Assembly: GCF_000234665.1 (NCBI RefSeq)
Contig: NC_018328.1
Span: 496,001-560,000, forward strand
From: Leishmania mexicana MHOM/GT/2001/U1103
Lineage: Eukaryota; Euglenozoa; Kinetoplastea; Trypanosomatida; Trypanosomatidae
Reading direction: 5' to 3'
Length of the DNA: 64,000 nucleotides
Part shown: piece after piece, positions 48,401 through 57,100 of the stretch
How positions within the stretch are numbered: position 1 is the stretch's first letter
How the letters are laid out: each line of letters starts with the position of its first letter
Translations under genes and position numbers: made by a program
Notes under the pieces: generated by a model
The model's input: only the letters and a program-made list of their open reading frames with translations
What the model was told of the DNA's origin: nothing
Databases searched by the model: none

Positions 48401-49269
48401 CCGACAGTGCTCCGCCATACATGCAAGCTGGAGGCGGTGAACGTGCTAACCTGCGGTTTATGGACACCACAGCCGACTTTGCTTTCACCAGAGACCAACG
48501 GCACACCTCGGAGGATGGCGGTCGCCGTGGCGGTGGCTGTGGCGTGGCCTGCATGGTGGGCGCGGCAGCTCGACGGCTCCGCGACAGCCTCACATCCTTT
48601 CAGCGCTGCTTCAGACGCAGAGGCGACAGCGGTTACAACGAGGACGTCCCGCCAGGGAGTGCCGGTGGAGGTGACGGCCGCCGCCGCCGTAGCCGTGGCA
48701 CGGGCAGCAAGGAAACCCATCCGCACCACCTTTCCAGGCATGTGGTTGAGGGGCTGCGGCAGCCTGTGGAGGACGCTGTGCTGTGGGAGGCGCTGCGGTC
48801 CGTTGGACTCGATGCTGCAGTGGAGTTGAGCGGCGGCCTCGATGCCCCGCTCGTCGGCCTCAACCTGACAGAGACGGGGCTGACGGATTCGCAGTGCCGT
48901 CTTCTCTGCCTCGCGCGTGTGGTGCTGAGGAGGCCACCGATTGTGCTCCTGGAAGACGCCGTCCACTCCGGCGCTGAGGCGCAGACGGACCTCGCCATTC
49001 ACCGCGTCTTGGCGAATGAGCTGCGCGAGTCGACGGTGTTGATCATTGCCCACCGCATGTCCACGCTGCTGAACCTCTGCACGCGTGTCGTGGCGGTGCA
49101 GGGAGGGACGTTGATGCCTATCACGGATCTGAGGCCGACACTGGCGTCAGCGGTCACGGCGGATGCTCCAGGGGCAGGCGACGGGCTTTTGTACGCGGCT
49201 TCCACGCGGCCGGCAACGGCGGTGCTGGATCTGGTCGTGCTAAAGACGCTCTCCGACCACCTAGAGTAG
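39430..49269 (+). CDS. Giant ABCC-like ABC transporter protein with degenerate ATP sites
   Basis: The 3279-residue protein has the order N-terminal membrane region, TMD1, NBD1, TMD2, NBD2. Hydrophobic segments at about 141-167, 433-454 and 468-498 form an extra N-terminal region; a CVRCPLCG motif lies near 616-623. YLSRLTHSWLNPLL near 1144 is the typical ABCC entry to TMD1. NBD1: Walker A GSMGAGKST with K1796 is intact, but the Q-loop Gln is replaced in AEVPWLQNDTIR, the signature is LSLSM (2065-2069), the Walker B aspartate D2089 is followed by Ser, and the H-loop is Asn2122. NBD2: Walker A reads GHAGQGKR with Arg2837 where Ser/Thr is expected, signature LTDSQ (3151-3155), Walker B LLED, H-loop His3208 present. 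An about 165-residue insert separates Walker A from the rest of NBD1. Transport activity is uncertain; substrate unknown. Starts at 39556 or 39589 are alternatives. Confidence 0.93.
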   Translation: MLPSPNRPSSSATWMPTDKLAPGNRGCSEASPLLPKPRPRASMCHLTQPASRNMSAVPAATTSSSNIAPRVAASSLLVSDSLQGGGGIFGSGGSDSDGDDSAGGSSDANGGAAGGNGGLAFGSPPASLSEFLGVFAYAVRLQSWTSWLLAAMFHLFHLLLIFSFWSSPILYRSTVLSQAVAKSLLEVQDVRKHRGGNAECSNNGRTRLSAAAGKGPSGVEAAALLRSSESPAPVFAGSVWAIHDSVFFLEEGHAVRPTAIAGSFSSLGGKNHHGGATKSTPYAARDVRDGENANHGTGDDATDSMDQGKPRGSPHTCILPHKPGDDVGGGGGAQKTVTPAAAVSTVREETRASAIGLSSQLRPTVPWGSCSKDEGRHRAAATSDGPGTLRWFAGSPPIAPEHTLSQRKNASRGRVALSQIIDAWAASPLYSSPLALALFYHLYGVGCVILLLTVTDGMLTGHFSALRLCIGFAEVLWCVRHGAHAFLIYCWMLVLSHWPHRAMYSPDDAVFLQQGTPYAVVTKKTGQVSMFWFYRAALAVDGGAEGGGGHGGAGTLLVSEINLPYYLYDQVWYLNPLAEGIEVFYVCLLLLCLVKDFHRVLDAVVGVRELMEPEGCVRCPLCGQLMVLYEQRSLFRANSTYEPARGHISWSGWRMRWWWRWLRSAVRGSSSGHRLPTPRLPSPLWRWFLPGWLGGGPLKTPLLASTTAGAPTDGGDASPTACMGDESTYTLAEILEDFEFYEQSAVRRSAAAPQDTTTAATAHLMRWLTAMPRAGRSPMVQVRDGEHSRSRGHSGGFSAEQDEENVEATAGALALGSSGSSSSEECVSAGLVKVAPAAAPATPGMDGATAPTHGAPTAFAKTGRPHPSPTHFVAASIPASPTCRRHGRSHGKNCRRSQGHLHGSLNSSQQSLTPPQRPQRRTRFTEEVLYWNRATRHVHHRCPRLYLDAQEATDDEDADESDGGSTSCECSSEASSAMSSTAATTTSSSLTQPATNASARPHAGNPLTAADCANFHQGVLRRSLSPRAGPGSSAAGRGCCYTPQPSAELDESTRLHEKRLQQQPQQCTGRHQDTSATGTSTHQRNYRIISPDFSGASSKLFAQGLPPQLAANHITQRGLYDPNKAGEDEFRPGNAFQSYDRAGYLSRLTHSWLNPLLTFGLLEPTLLRQERFLPSLPEELLSLDNIAMPAWRLWVHRKLWFAAYVAKPGKLLIPGNEAMDRAEEELMSLAHLHKTDLSESGEDTGSSDGRQTAVMLGHTSLKQAAKFRPQRPRRCWQERLLWTLFAPVRCILATLFYHVYIGTSRTVRRTRRRLARELLKDRLTTAAENLHDSNGYQTVESSEAIEGATLALGDMASSCDSSAAAPSFGSAMPTHMRRQLVLSDVSLYHLFLEHRCGRRFLFVAAPLLLLSELLTVAVVPVLELLTVCLQRVDSRMVPHRREAPSDQSSVTEALLCINLLGVLLVLQGVVQSAYVGQVQQAAMEARTCVFAVVLEKTLALPLAQRTFTEAEVVALATEEAARVATCLGSLHQTWSCPLRVALLLLLLANYVGWVAAAVAGVGSLLAVPLLRHPSHEVRQRRHEALEATAPRVALLQRALSHVHKVKAMLLEGRLAHWLRKARVIEASCAEAVAMAEGTAGMLAGGVECLLMVTALGAECVLSAKELRDMDVLVPALAIFVLLTMPLLEVPALFSVVARGFLSMKCIEAYLRQRPDEFAGTWVDLTSFTAMQQQLRVENPGSTLLNYRRGSVVCRNSSFTWQHDLSEEAPSTLLRDVNFCIGPGQLAVVQGSMGAGKSTLLLSILGEVNLFVSSGCSTNGSLAGCRSENTLSVLSASEAAALAAVYTGSAPGAVGDSNRRDPGPAAAATCSPVFPTPPSNTISLVDAATLGIFVASPTDSAEARRCVSAEQTLSAVPGNNAAAAQRALAGITSTATAAARTFMAPGGASLGGYVRSTASKLSASSLAGDRASVCSATTTNTSQLNPTGLEGDDSSTGGFLVFGSCAYCAEVPWLQNDTIRANIVPGGGPVLERWYCTVLRACALSAEVAALPHGDATVIGERGERLSLSMRCRIAIARAVYSKSHVYLMDSVLSPLEPPIQEHIIREVFHRLLRKKTVVLASNVGLRSLRPHRVFSVVNGVVREDTDLYTAVSSLHARGDEDDEEALMQRQASDCGGIAADGDDGGVSKRDSSACQAMTLPLPTLYAEEFAESQEAAEAETPPKDVALPRTASTNVARWQPSTYLKAPTAAPSNPAADPGVPLHGVNVDDPGCANNLSEQGSSTSAGSGSNSTCSNDRCMRSHYAQLLQRERPLRHRHRLFLFIFLRFMGGQVAWVLLTALLQQGISLCVDIWTAAWLAVMAAHATRSAVGATKAAVAGRSFSSRVAEQLYTWAAVSDLTFIGVLSALCVLAMLLTLLRARAVYVGVYGTMHFIYNQIACRVLHSPASYFDSRIIALVTRVLRDDGEVAEYCVLSTAETLLSCSAQVALVVLWNAFVNPVFILLLPMAVSMFYHISQRHAVVLREVRRLELGSVNGMANILREVYQGATTVRCMALQDRLREEFCRALDTVNTASMVAYLTDCWVELRLHVLATLAMCIAATGGVIFTFSYSRPSFTAVAVIACLRAGPVLTLMCRSLGAFTVKEWISVQRLMSLWGAPQEPLTLVGEADLYTYSHVRRSARGPCVLEGGDDAPVLKNVRLPTVSLIMGQGSHSGQREARQEARAERRRLRHEQQSQQRQWRQQLGQAGGEDGLADSHAPARLSAFNDDPSSSSSSSRERRATGAPGECCATPLPLLELINVSARYRTTLPYVLRHVNLAVFPGERLGVVGHAGQGKRSIFNVLLRLVDVIEGGGVFVDGEDAARIPYPVLRSWFGLLSQEPLLLQGSWRSNLLLGYHFAHYMLMDGANGGADQLFLPTTPLARQQLQADARPTSVRAAAAVTAQLAVEAGEREPLLQRGATAPTRGGTGAAAGPEDSMGSVSAVENRYGSTDSAPPYMQAGGGERANLRFMDTTADFAFTRDQRHTSEDGGRRGGGCGVACMVGAAARRLRDSLTSFQRCFRRRGDSGYNEDVPPGSAGGGDGRRRRSRGTGSKETHPHHLSRHVVEGLRQPVEDAVLWEALRSVGLDAAVELSGGLDAPLVGLNLTETGLTDSQCRLLCLARVVLRRPPIVLLEDAVHSGAEAQTDLAIHRVLANELRESTVLIIAHRMSTLLNLCTRVVAVQGGTLMPITDLRPTLASAVTADAPGAGDGLLYAASTRPATAVLDLVVLKTLSDHLE

Positions 49270-49587
49270 CCGCGCGTCTGTAATCTACGTGTCGTGTTGG
49301 AGCCTAGTATGACGGCGGGGCCGACCGAGGGGGACGTGGACCACTTTATACCTGTGCGTACACTCGCCGATCTCACCGCACACGAGCGCATGCTCGTCCT
49401 CGTTCACGTGAAGTTTGACGCACTTGGACGGCTGTCGGGGTGCTCACTGCATCGATGGGAAACGACGACACACACACACACAGACACAAGCACGCACAGC
49501 ATAGAGATGGAAGGCGTGGCGGCGTATGTTGCGGGCACGAGTGCGCAGATGACGTCATCAAGTGCCCCGAGCAGCCGATGTCGATGA
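49270..49587 (+). other. In-frame open extension behind the ABC stop codon
   Basis: After the TAG at 49267-49269 the ABC frame stays open for 105 further codons to a stop at 49585-49587. The first about 55 codons, containing VDHFIPVRTLADLTAHE and MLVLVHVKFDALGRL, have coding-like composition and GC-rich third positions; after about 49465 the frame enters an AC-repeat. A separate ORF could start at the ATG at 49309 (92 residues). It may be decayed former coding sequence, stop-codon readthrough, a sequence error, or chance. Confidence 0.3.
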
Positions 49588-50487
49588 AGAGGGAGAGAGA
49601 GCGATCAGTAGCGTGGGTGGGGAGGGTTGAGGTAAGTACGCTGATGCCGGTACTGCTGCTACTGCTGTTTTCGAGTACAGACGATCATCCATTGTCCCCC
49701 GCCACCGCCACCCCCCTTTCCCTCGCGAGGCGGGTGGGGCGTGAAGGTAATGGTTTCCGTGCCACTTGCAGCGCTGCCACCCAACCACGCTCATATTGGC
49801 AGCCACTCCTCCTTCTTCACCGTCCTCGCATGCACTTTTCGGGCTGTCTCGCGCGTGTGGGCGTGTATGTGTCGAGTGAGGACGGTGGTGGTGCGCATCG
49901 ACTCGGAGGCCCCCTCACGTCACGGTAGGCAACCCCCTTCTCCCTCCACGCATACGCGTGCACACATAAGGGCTCGTGCATTCGCCCACACTTACGTACC
50001 TCTGCGCTGCGCTTGAGCTGGAGCCGTTTCTCCGCTTTTCGATCTCCTCCCCCACACACTACGTGCGCAATGCATGCAGCGTGCGGCGACGTCCTGCTCA
50101 GTGCACCCCACGCTTTCTATTTCTCTGCCTCCAGCTTTCTTCTCCTTTATCTGCTCATCTTACACGAGGCAAGGGATGCGCCTGCTCTGACGCCGTTTCA
50201 CAGAACCGAACAACCAAGTGCCCACACTCAGATAGACTCACGCAGGCGCACGGCTGCTTCTCCTCAACACACATCACCGCGTGCGTTGTCTGCCTCTCGC
50301 AGACGTCTTCCTGCGTATCGGTGCCTGGGCGTGTGCTACCCACTCACACCGCGCCGTGACGCAAGAACGTTGTCGTGGTGGTGGTGGTGGGGCGGAGAGC
50401 CTGTGCCCGTCGTGTTTCTACGCGTCTTATGCGCCGCCTCCATCCCTTCTTGTACGAGCGTTCACGAGTAGCGGAAGGCGTGGGGCG
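49588..50487. other. Intergenic region
   Basis: No gene supported. Pyrimidine-rich sequence at about 50112-50162 and 50436-50452 precedes AGs at 50133-50134, 50167-50168 and 50457-50458; a TGG run lies at about 50372-50390. Confidence 0.7.
50436..50458 (+). promoter_or_regulatory. Candidate spliced-leader acceptor for the gene at 50488
   Basis: A short C/T tract followed by AG at 50457-50458 would give a 30-nt 5' UTR before the ATG at 50488. A stronger tract ends at AG 50167-50168 but would leave an upstream ATG near 50175. Confidence 0.4.
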
Positions 50488-52977
50488 ATGGGAAGCTTTA
50501 ACGTATTGGCGCCCAAGCGAGCGATGCAGCTGCGATGCGTGCGCGTGGCAGCGGTGGCGGTGGCCAGCGCATCATTGCCGTACCGCAGCGCCGCTGATGG
50601 TCTTCTCACAGCTCCCAGACGACCAGCGGCGAGAGGACTACGCGAAAGATGGCCTGCGGATGAGTGCGTCGCCGTTTTGAGCACGGGCACGGGATCTCTC
50701 CGGACTGCCTGGAGAGGCGAAGGGCGACGGACATGGACACCAAGGCGGCTAGTGACGCAAGCGGATGACATCTGCACCATTGGCACATGCGGCTGCATGA
50801 GCGATGCCAACGCTGACGTTGGTCCTGCTACAGCGACATCTCTGGCGAGCGCTGCCGTGTGCACGCGCTCTCCACTCGCAGGTTTGCGTGTGTGGTGTGC
50901 TGCACTGGAGACGCCTCGCCGCTCCTGCGCATCTCTCGCGGGAGTGGCGCATGCACCGCCTGGCCCGTCGCACAACTCGCACCGGTTGCGCGGGTCTTAT
51001 AGAAAGCGGCACCCCTCAGATTCCCTGCCAGCATCAGCTTCGCGGTACACGAAGAGATCCCAGCAACACAGACGAGCTCAGGCGCCTGCTGGAAGACCCC
51101 CGAGGCCGCGGCGAGAGCAAAACGGCGACGCAGGACGGCTGCGGACACCAGTTGACGACTACCGCGATGACGCTCCTCCATCGCAGCCGGAGGAGGTGCC
51201 GACAGCAGACGACGTAGACGGCGCCTCTGTCGCTGACGGTGACATGGGTGCATCCGGTGCGGGTGGCGCCGCTTCTTCGTCTGCGGTGGCTCATGACGCG
51301 GAGGCAGGATGGGGGCTGGAGGACATGAACTCTCGAACGGGAAAGACGCAGCTGGAGGAACTGTACGAGCGCACTCGTGATCGAATCCGTGCCATCCTCG
51401 AGGGGCCACTGCCCGCGATGCCACAGGACGGCAGCGTCGATCCCGATTTTTTTGTAGGCTTTACATCTTACAGCTATCAGCTGCGAGACCAATACCGCGC
51501 CATCCTTGCGCGCGAGCTGCAGGTGCCGGTGAAGGCGCTGCGGCTGTCCGTTGCGTGGAGTGGCCGCTTCGACGTGCAACGCTTTGGGCGGGCGCAGAAG
51601 GTGTGTGGCGTGTCCCTTGATCGGCGGGTACTGCTGGCAGCGACGCACAGCGAGAGGGAGAAGAACCGGGGTACTGGGCTAGGCCGAAAAGAGGGCGACT
51701 TTGATGCCAAGACGCGCATCCCCGAGGCAGATGAGGCATCATCCTCGTCGTCTGCCTCGGCGCTTCCATTACCCGAGGCACTCCAGAAGCGCATCCATGC
51801 CCTTGTGGCCGCCATCAACGGACGTAGGCGTGAAGATCTCCTGCAGATGTCGTTCTTCCAAGCCTCGCCACCGATCCCGGAGGTGGAGTTCGCGCTTACC
51901 CGACGAGAGCACAGACTTTTGTACCACCTGCACGAATGGATACGGCGCCACGTGTTGCAGAGTGCAGTGGTGGTCGTCGTGTACGGTGTTCCTCCTCCGC
52001 TGCCAAGTACCACCCCTGACGATACGCAGGGGACTCCAGCTACGCTTCATTTTTCGACAAGCTTGCCCGAGCGGCGTGAAGCTACGCACGACACTGCTGA
52101 CGCCACAAACAGCGACGCAGCTCAGCAGGATCCGTACGTGCGGTGGGAGCGCCTCTGCCGCACTCGCACGGCAGCGCAGAAACTCGAGGTGCAGGACAAG
52201 TGGCTGCGACTGCTTCATCGACGCAAAGTGGTGCCGTTGATGATATCGCTGACTGCGCTGGCCACCGACGTTGCCGTGGCGGTGGTGCGCGGCGAGGTGC
52301 CTCACATCGACTTACAGCACGCAAAGCAGGAGACGGCGGAGGTGAAGCAGGCCGGTGAGGAGCACGCGGCTGCGTCGGCCACGTCCTCGACGAGTCCGGC
52401 AGCGTCGCCGTTGGTACTGAGTGCGAGTCTGCAAGACGTACTGGTGCGCATCGCAGCGGCGTCGTCGTCATCGCCACCGTTCACGACGGACGATGGCGGG
52501 GCATCTGCGGAGGACAAAGATGACCATGCTGCATTTCTTCGTCACGCCCAAGACGTGATTGCTCCACCACACGGTGCTGACACCGCAGCTTCCGCAGCAG
52601 ACGTCACTCCGCTCTTCCGACCTGCTTCCACTGCCCAGAAAACGGCGACGATGCGTTGGGTGCGGCTTGTCTACCAGGCGCTTCTTTTGCGAGAGGCGCA
52701 GGGTAGCACTGACTGCAGCGGCCGCACGGATGCCGAGGAGTCAACCATGCGCATTTCGCACCAAGCGTCGCTGCCCGCGCTCTTCGCTCAAGGCGCCTAC
52801 GCTGGTGGCCAAGGGGAGGTTGCTTACCTGCAGCACAACCGCGCCGCGATGGACGCGCTGCTGCTGCGTCCGCACGAAATCTCCTTCAAGAAGAAGTTTC
52901 TCAGTCGCATGCGCAATGGGCACCGCCGGCTGCGCATGGAGGATGAGAGCGCCGCGCCGTACGCTGTGAATGGGTAA
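50488..52977 (+). CDS. Hypothetical protein, possibly mitochondrial
   Basis: The 829-residue protein starts with a segment rich in Arg, Ala, Val and Ser without acidic residues (about 1-35), compatible with a mitochondrial presequence. Residues about 60-250 are Arg/Pro/Ala-rich with poor conservation character, so translation could instead begin at Met codons 50797 or 51244. The likely conserved core spans about residues 285-395 and includes DFFVGFTSYSYQLRDQYRA and VKALRLSVAWSGRFDV, then a helical region (about 430-640) with HRLLYHLHEWIRRHVLQ and KWLRLLHRRKVVPLM. The C terminus (about 710-829) is again structured and ends in a basic RRLRMEDE-containing tail. No known domain is recognised. A role in the mitochondrial ribosome or RNA metabolism would fit many such proteins but is not shown here. 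Confidence 0.85.
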   Translation: MGSFNVLAPKRAMQLRCVRVAAVAVASASLPYRSAADGLLTAPRRPAARGLRERWPADECVAVLSTGTGSLRTAWRGEGRRTWTPRRLVTQADDICTIGTCGCMSDANADVGPATATSLASAAVCTRSPLAGLRVWCAALETPRRSCASLAGVAHAPPGPSHNSHRLRGSYRKRHPSDSLPASASRYTKRSQQHRRAQAPAGRPPRPRREQNGDAGRLRTPVDDYRDDAPPSQPEEVPTADDVDGASVADGDMGASGAGGAASSSAVAHDAEAGWGLEDMNSRTGKTQLEELYERTRDRIRAILEGPLPAMPQDGSVDPDFFVGFTSYSYQLRDQYRAILARELQVPVKALRLSVAWSGRFDVQRFGRAQKVCGVSLDRRVLLAATHSEREKNRGTGLGRKEGDFDAKTRIPEADEASSSSSASALPLPEALQKRIHALVAAINGRRREDLLQMSFFQASPPIPEVEFALTRREHRLLYHLHEWIRRHVLQSAVVVVVYGVPPPLPSTTPDDTQGTPATLHFSTSLPERREATHDTADATNSDAAQQDPYVRWERLCRTRTAAQKLEVQDKWLRLLHRRKVVPLMISLTALATDVAVAVVRGEVPHIDLQHAKQETAEVKQAGEEHAAASATSSTSPAASPLVLSASLQDVLVRIAAASSSSPPFTTDDGGASAEDKDDHAAFLRHAQDVIAPPHGADTAASAADVTPLFRPASTAQKTATMRWVRLVYQALLLREAQGSTDCSGRTDAEESTMRISHQASLPALFAQGAYAGGQGEVAYLQHNRAAMDALLLRPHEISFKKKFLSRMRNGHRRLRMEDESAAPYAVNG

Positions 52978-54146
52978 GAACCCGAGAGAGGGAACGGAGA
53001 ACGGCTGGCCGCACGCGCATGTGGCTCCCCTCCCCTCCCCCTCTTCCTCTCGCCGTCAGCCGCGTCATCACATTGTGTCTTCACTTGGCCTTCCCCCTCA
53101 CTTTAAAAACTTCTGTGGCCCGCTCGAATCAGTGCACACCGCCCCTCCAGCGCGCACCTGACACACCATCACGCCCTCCGCCTCGCTCCTCTCATCTTCT
53201 CCTCACCTCGCAGTACAGTTGAGCTGGCGCCCGCGTGTGGGGTGAGGGCCAGGATGGGTGCCCAGCATGGGTGGCCGGGGGAGGGCTGGGTGGGTGAGTG
53301 GGTGGGTCGAGGTGGGAGATGTGCCGCTGCGCCCAAATGCGCACCATCGCATAAGTAACGGAAGAGCGAAATAATTTGGCAGACAATGCTTCGCACGCTC
53401 TCTCAAACAAACAAACGACGTTGGACTCGAGACATGGCGACAGGCTGCAGCGGATGGCCACGGACGTCTTCGAAGGTCTGGGACGTGTGGCCTTGAGCAC
53501 CACTCCCTCCTGCTTCTCACTCTCTCTACGTGTGTCTGCGTAGGCGGTCTGTGTATGCACAGATGCGGTTACACTGACGAGTCGTCGCTCGCTGGCCCCC
53601 CCTCTCCCCGCGCACAGGGAGGGGGGGGTCGCTTGACAGTCACACTCAAGCCGCAGAGGCGAGCTCTATCTGCTCAGTGCGATCCCCTCTTCTCTCCGCT
53701 TTCTCTATCTCTTCTCCATTTCTCTCGACCTCCTCTGCCTGTCGCCGCTGCTGCCGGTGGCGGCAATGCGAGTTCGTGTCTTCATCTTATCGGTCTCATG
53801 GGACGCACACAGGCACAGACACGGCTCCGTCAAGGTGGATTGGAGGAGCACCATCGCTTGGAATCAAAAGCGGCCACCGCACTCGTCCGTCCATCCGTCG
53901 CCGCCCCTCTCCCCCCCCCACGGCGTTTCGCTCGCCTGTGCGCTTGCTGACTTCACACAGTCTGCGTGCTTCATCTGCTCTCCTCACTTCGCCTGGGCGC
54001 CTTGCCGCGACGTTGGTCGCCACTGTCATCAGCCGCATCACTGCTCGCGTTATCAACCCGCCCCACCAGCGCTGGCCGTGGTCACGTCTACGCATCTCTG
54101 GCCACAAACACTCTCTCTATCCATACCGTAGGTTGTGTGTCCAGTG
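52978..54146. other. Intergenic region with GGGT-rich patch
   Basis: No gene supported. A G-rich stretch at about 53266-53316 contains several GGGT/GGGTG units on the + strand. Pyrimidine-rich blocks occur at about 53024-53052 and 53686-53740, and a CT run at about 54110-54122 precedes the start of the next gene. Confidence 0.7.
54107..54131 (+). promoter_or_regulatory. Candidate spliced-leader acceptor for the WD40 gene
   Basis: A CT-rich run is followed by AG at 54130-54131, giving a 5' UTR of about 16 nt before the ATG at 54147; another AG is at 54143-54144. Stronger but more distant tracts lie near 53686-53740. Confidence 0.4.
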
Positions 54147-57100
54147 ATGGAGCGCACCGAGTTTGTCGACAGCACCTACAGGGGTGGCGGCGGCGGCCGA
54201 GGTGCGGACGCCTTCCTGATGAACGAGTCGTCCTCACTGCAGCGCACGGCCAGGGCCCGAGCCCACGCAGCGCAGTACTTCATGGAGATCGACAACGCAT
54301 GTATGCCGCTGTTGCCCGATGACCCGGAGAAGCGCATCTCGCTACATCGACAGCTGCGTGGACGTTACAACCCCACACAGATCCCCCTCTCCTCTCTCTC
54401 GTGTGCTGCCTACCTCGGCGCCAGCGATGTTGCACAGTTGGCGGCGCTGTTCCGGCAGTACAACTTGTTTTCTAGCGAGATGATCAACACCCTCCACAGG
54501 GACGACATCGGCGGCGGCGGCAGCGGCACAAGCAGCGCAGAGGGGAGGGGCAAGGCTGCGGTGGCGGCGGCAGCGACGGCGACAACGGCGAAGGCACCCA
54601 AGAGTCGACCCCGATCGGCCGGGCGCGACGGCGAAGCGACTCCACAGTCGCCCTCAATGGTCCGCCCTACAGTAGGAACTGCCCCTCGGCCTCCGGTGGT
54701 GCTGGATGCTATGCATGGTAAGACTGGCATGGGGGTGCTGCGGTGTGACGCGCGGCCACAGCATCCGTCGGCATTACCATCCGTACGCCCGAGTTCCGCC
54801 TCGCCCCGGGCTGCTGGTGTCTTAGCCGCTGCCGCTGGGGCGGCTGTGACGCCTTCACTCTCCACGTTGCCCAGTGTGAGAAGGGCGGAGGGGGAGCCGG
54901 TAGCGCCTACACTGGCCGAAATGGCGGTGGGAGACCGGCGCGAGCTAGCGGAGCCCTTTACCAGGGAAAGCAATGACGCTGCCTTGACCACCGGATGGCT
55001 TGTTGAGCTGCTGCTGGAGATGGTGATTGAGAACTCCGCCCAGTCGGTAAACGCCAGTGTCGGGGGCGGTGGGGCTTCCCCTGCAGCGGCGGGGGTCGCA
55101 TCAGGACAGCCGCCGATGCCCCCTGTCGGGTCACTGTCTCAGCCGCGGCCCGGCACAGGCAGTCATCATCCCTACAGCAACGCCAATGCCACCCACGTGG
55201 GGCTGGCGTGCTTAAACTCCGTGACGATGTTGTGCCAGACTCGTCGCCGCGACGTGCGTGTGGATCAGCTGCGCCACTTCAAGGCAGAGTTGACCGACTG
55301 GGCAGAGCGCCTCGCCCAAAGGTGCGATGAGGGCGAGCACCGGGCGGCGTGGCATCAGTGCGTTGCGCAGGAAGAGGTCCTGCAACGCTACCAAGCGTGC
55401 GTCCTGCAGAGCCAGGTGCCAAGGCTGATGGGCGCCTCGCTGACTGGTGCACCTGGCGGCACTGGTGGAGCGCTCTCCTCGCGTCCCAAGATGCTGAGCT
55501 TCGTGAACTTCGAACCTGCAGGTACGGTGGTGAGCAACAGGGTTGGCAGTAATGCGTCCCCGCGCCGCAACGGGGGCGCTGGTGGACGTAGCAACGTTAG
55601 CTGGGGGCCGCCGCACGTGGTTCAGGTCGTTTCGCCTGATGCGGCGCCGACTTCTACATCACGTGGCACTCTATGCCCATCACCGCTTGGCTCAGCTGCA
55701 AGGCTGATTGCGCCGTCTTGGGACCCTCAGTCGAAGGCGCTCCCCGCTGCGGTGCGGCAGCAGGCAGAGGTCAGCAGCAGCACTCACTCGGACACTAGCG
55801 ACGCCGACGAAGTACTTTCGATGCACGACAGCGACACCGGTTGCGGCCTCGTGCATCCCTCTTTTCCAGTAGGGATGCTCCACTCCACCACCTCCTCTTT
55901 AGCCGGGTCGATGGTGATCTTGCCATCCAACACCACCGGACCGGGCGCGAGTGTGGTGCCTTCGTCCATGAATGTGTCCGTCAGCGGGGTGAGTGGGGCC
56001 GCTGCAGATCGAAGCCTGCTAGCAGCAAAGGCGCGGCTCACAGCCCCTGGCTTGAAGGACCTGCTGCAGCAGCCAGCACAGCTGTACGCATATCTATGGA
56101 CATCGAGCGTGGCAGCGAGGCTGGTGGAGGAGGAGGAAAGGCATCAGCATCACCAGCGCGTGCGGATGGTGCACGGCTCACAGCCGCAGCCGAGCCGCGG
56201 CGGAGAGAAGTCTCCCAGCGGCAGCAGCATGGGCCCCACAGAGAGTGCCTTTGGCGCTCGGCGCAGCCGCGCCGCTGCAGTGCAGCATCTTGTGTGCTGG
56301 AGCGACGTCGCAAGCAACCTGCTAATCGGACTGGAGGCGACATGGTTGTCGCAGCGGCATGAGGCGGCCTATGCGCGGGTGCCGACGGCGGTGCTGGAGG
56401 ATCTGTCGGAGATGACCGCACCCAAGAGGGGCGGATCGGGCCGCCACATCGGCGCCGGGAGCGATGCGCACACCGTGCCGCGCTCGTTCACCAGCACCCA
56501 TGAGGATGGAAGTGACGACGACAGTGACTCACTCGACGATGGGGTGGCGCTCGGCGGCGGTACTAGCAGTGTTGCCGGCGTTGCAGGCAGCGGCCAAGCG
56601 TGTCGGCGCCGGCTGCACAAGATCGGCCTCGGCAATGACGCTGTTGCACTGCAGCAGCGGGCGGTGCTGTTCAACAGCCTCGGCGCGGCTGCCGAGGCCA
56701 CCCTTGGTGCCCTTCATAGTGAGGCGGCAGATCACATTCTCGCCTCCCCGACCTGGCGGTACACTGTCACCAGCAGCAAGGACGGCCTCCTCAAGGTGTG
56801 GGACACCACCAGCGGCCAGTTCGTGTCCACGATCCTGAACATTGGGCAGTCCTGGGTGCTCACCATGACTTTCCTGCACGGCGGCGAGTTTCTCATGGTG
56901 GCGACGAGCGCGGCGGAGATCACCGTCGTGAACTTTCCGGCTGGTGGGGTGCTGCTGAAGCTGCGTGGCTGCACCTCACTGGCGACGGCGGTGCCGCAGG
57001 TCAAGCAGCCGTCTACATTCTTTACAAAGCGCTATGGGCTGAAGCCTGGCGAGTGTGGCCGGCACAAGCCGACGTGCAGCGACGGCGGTGGCTGGCTCGG

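Noticed and set aside
39430..49269. Calling the ABC gene a pseudogene because of its altered ATP-site motifs
   Set aside because: The frame is intact for 3279 codons with uniform coding bias and preserved TMD/NBD order; loss of catalytic residues alone does not show loss of function.
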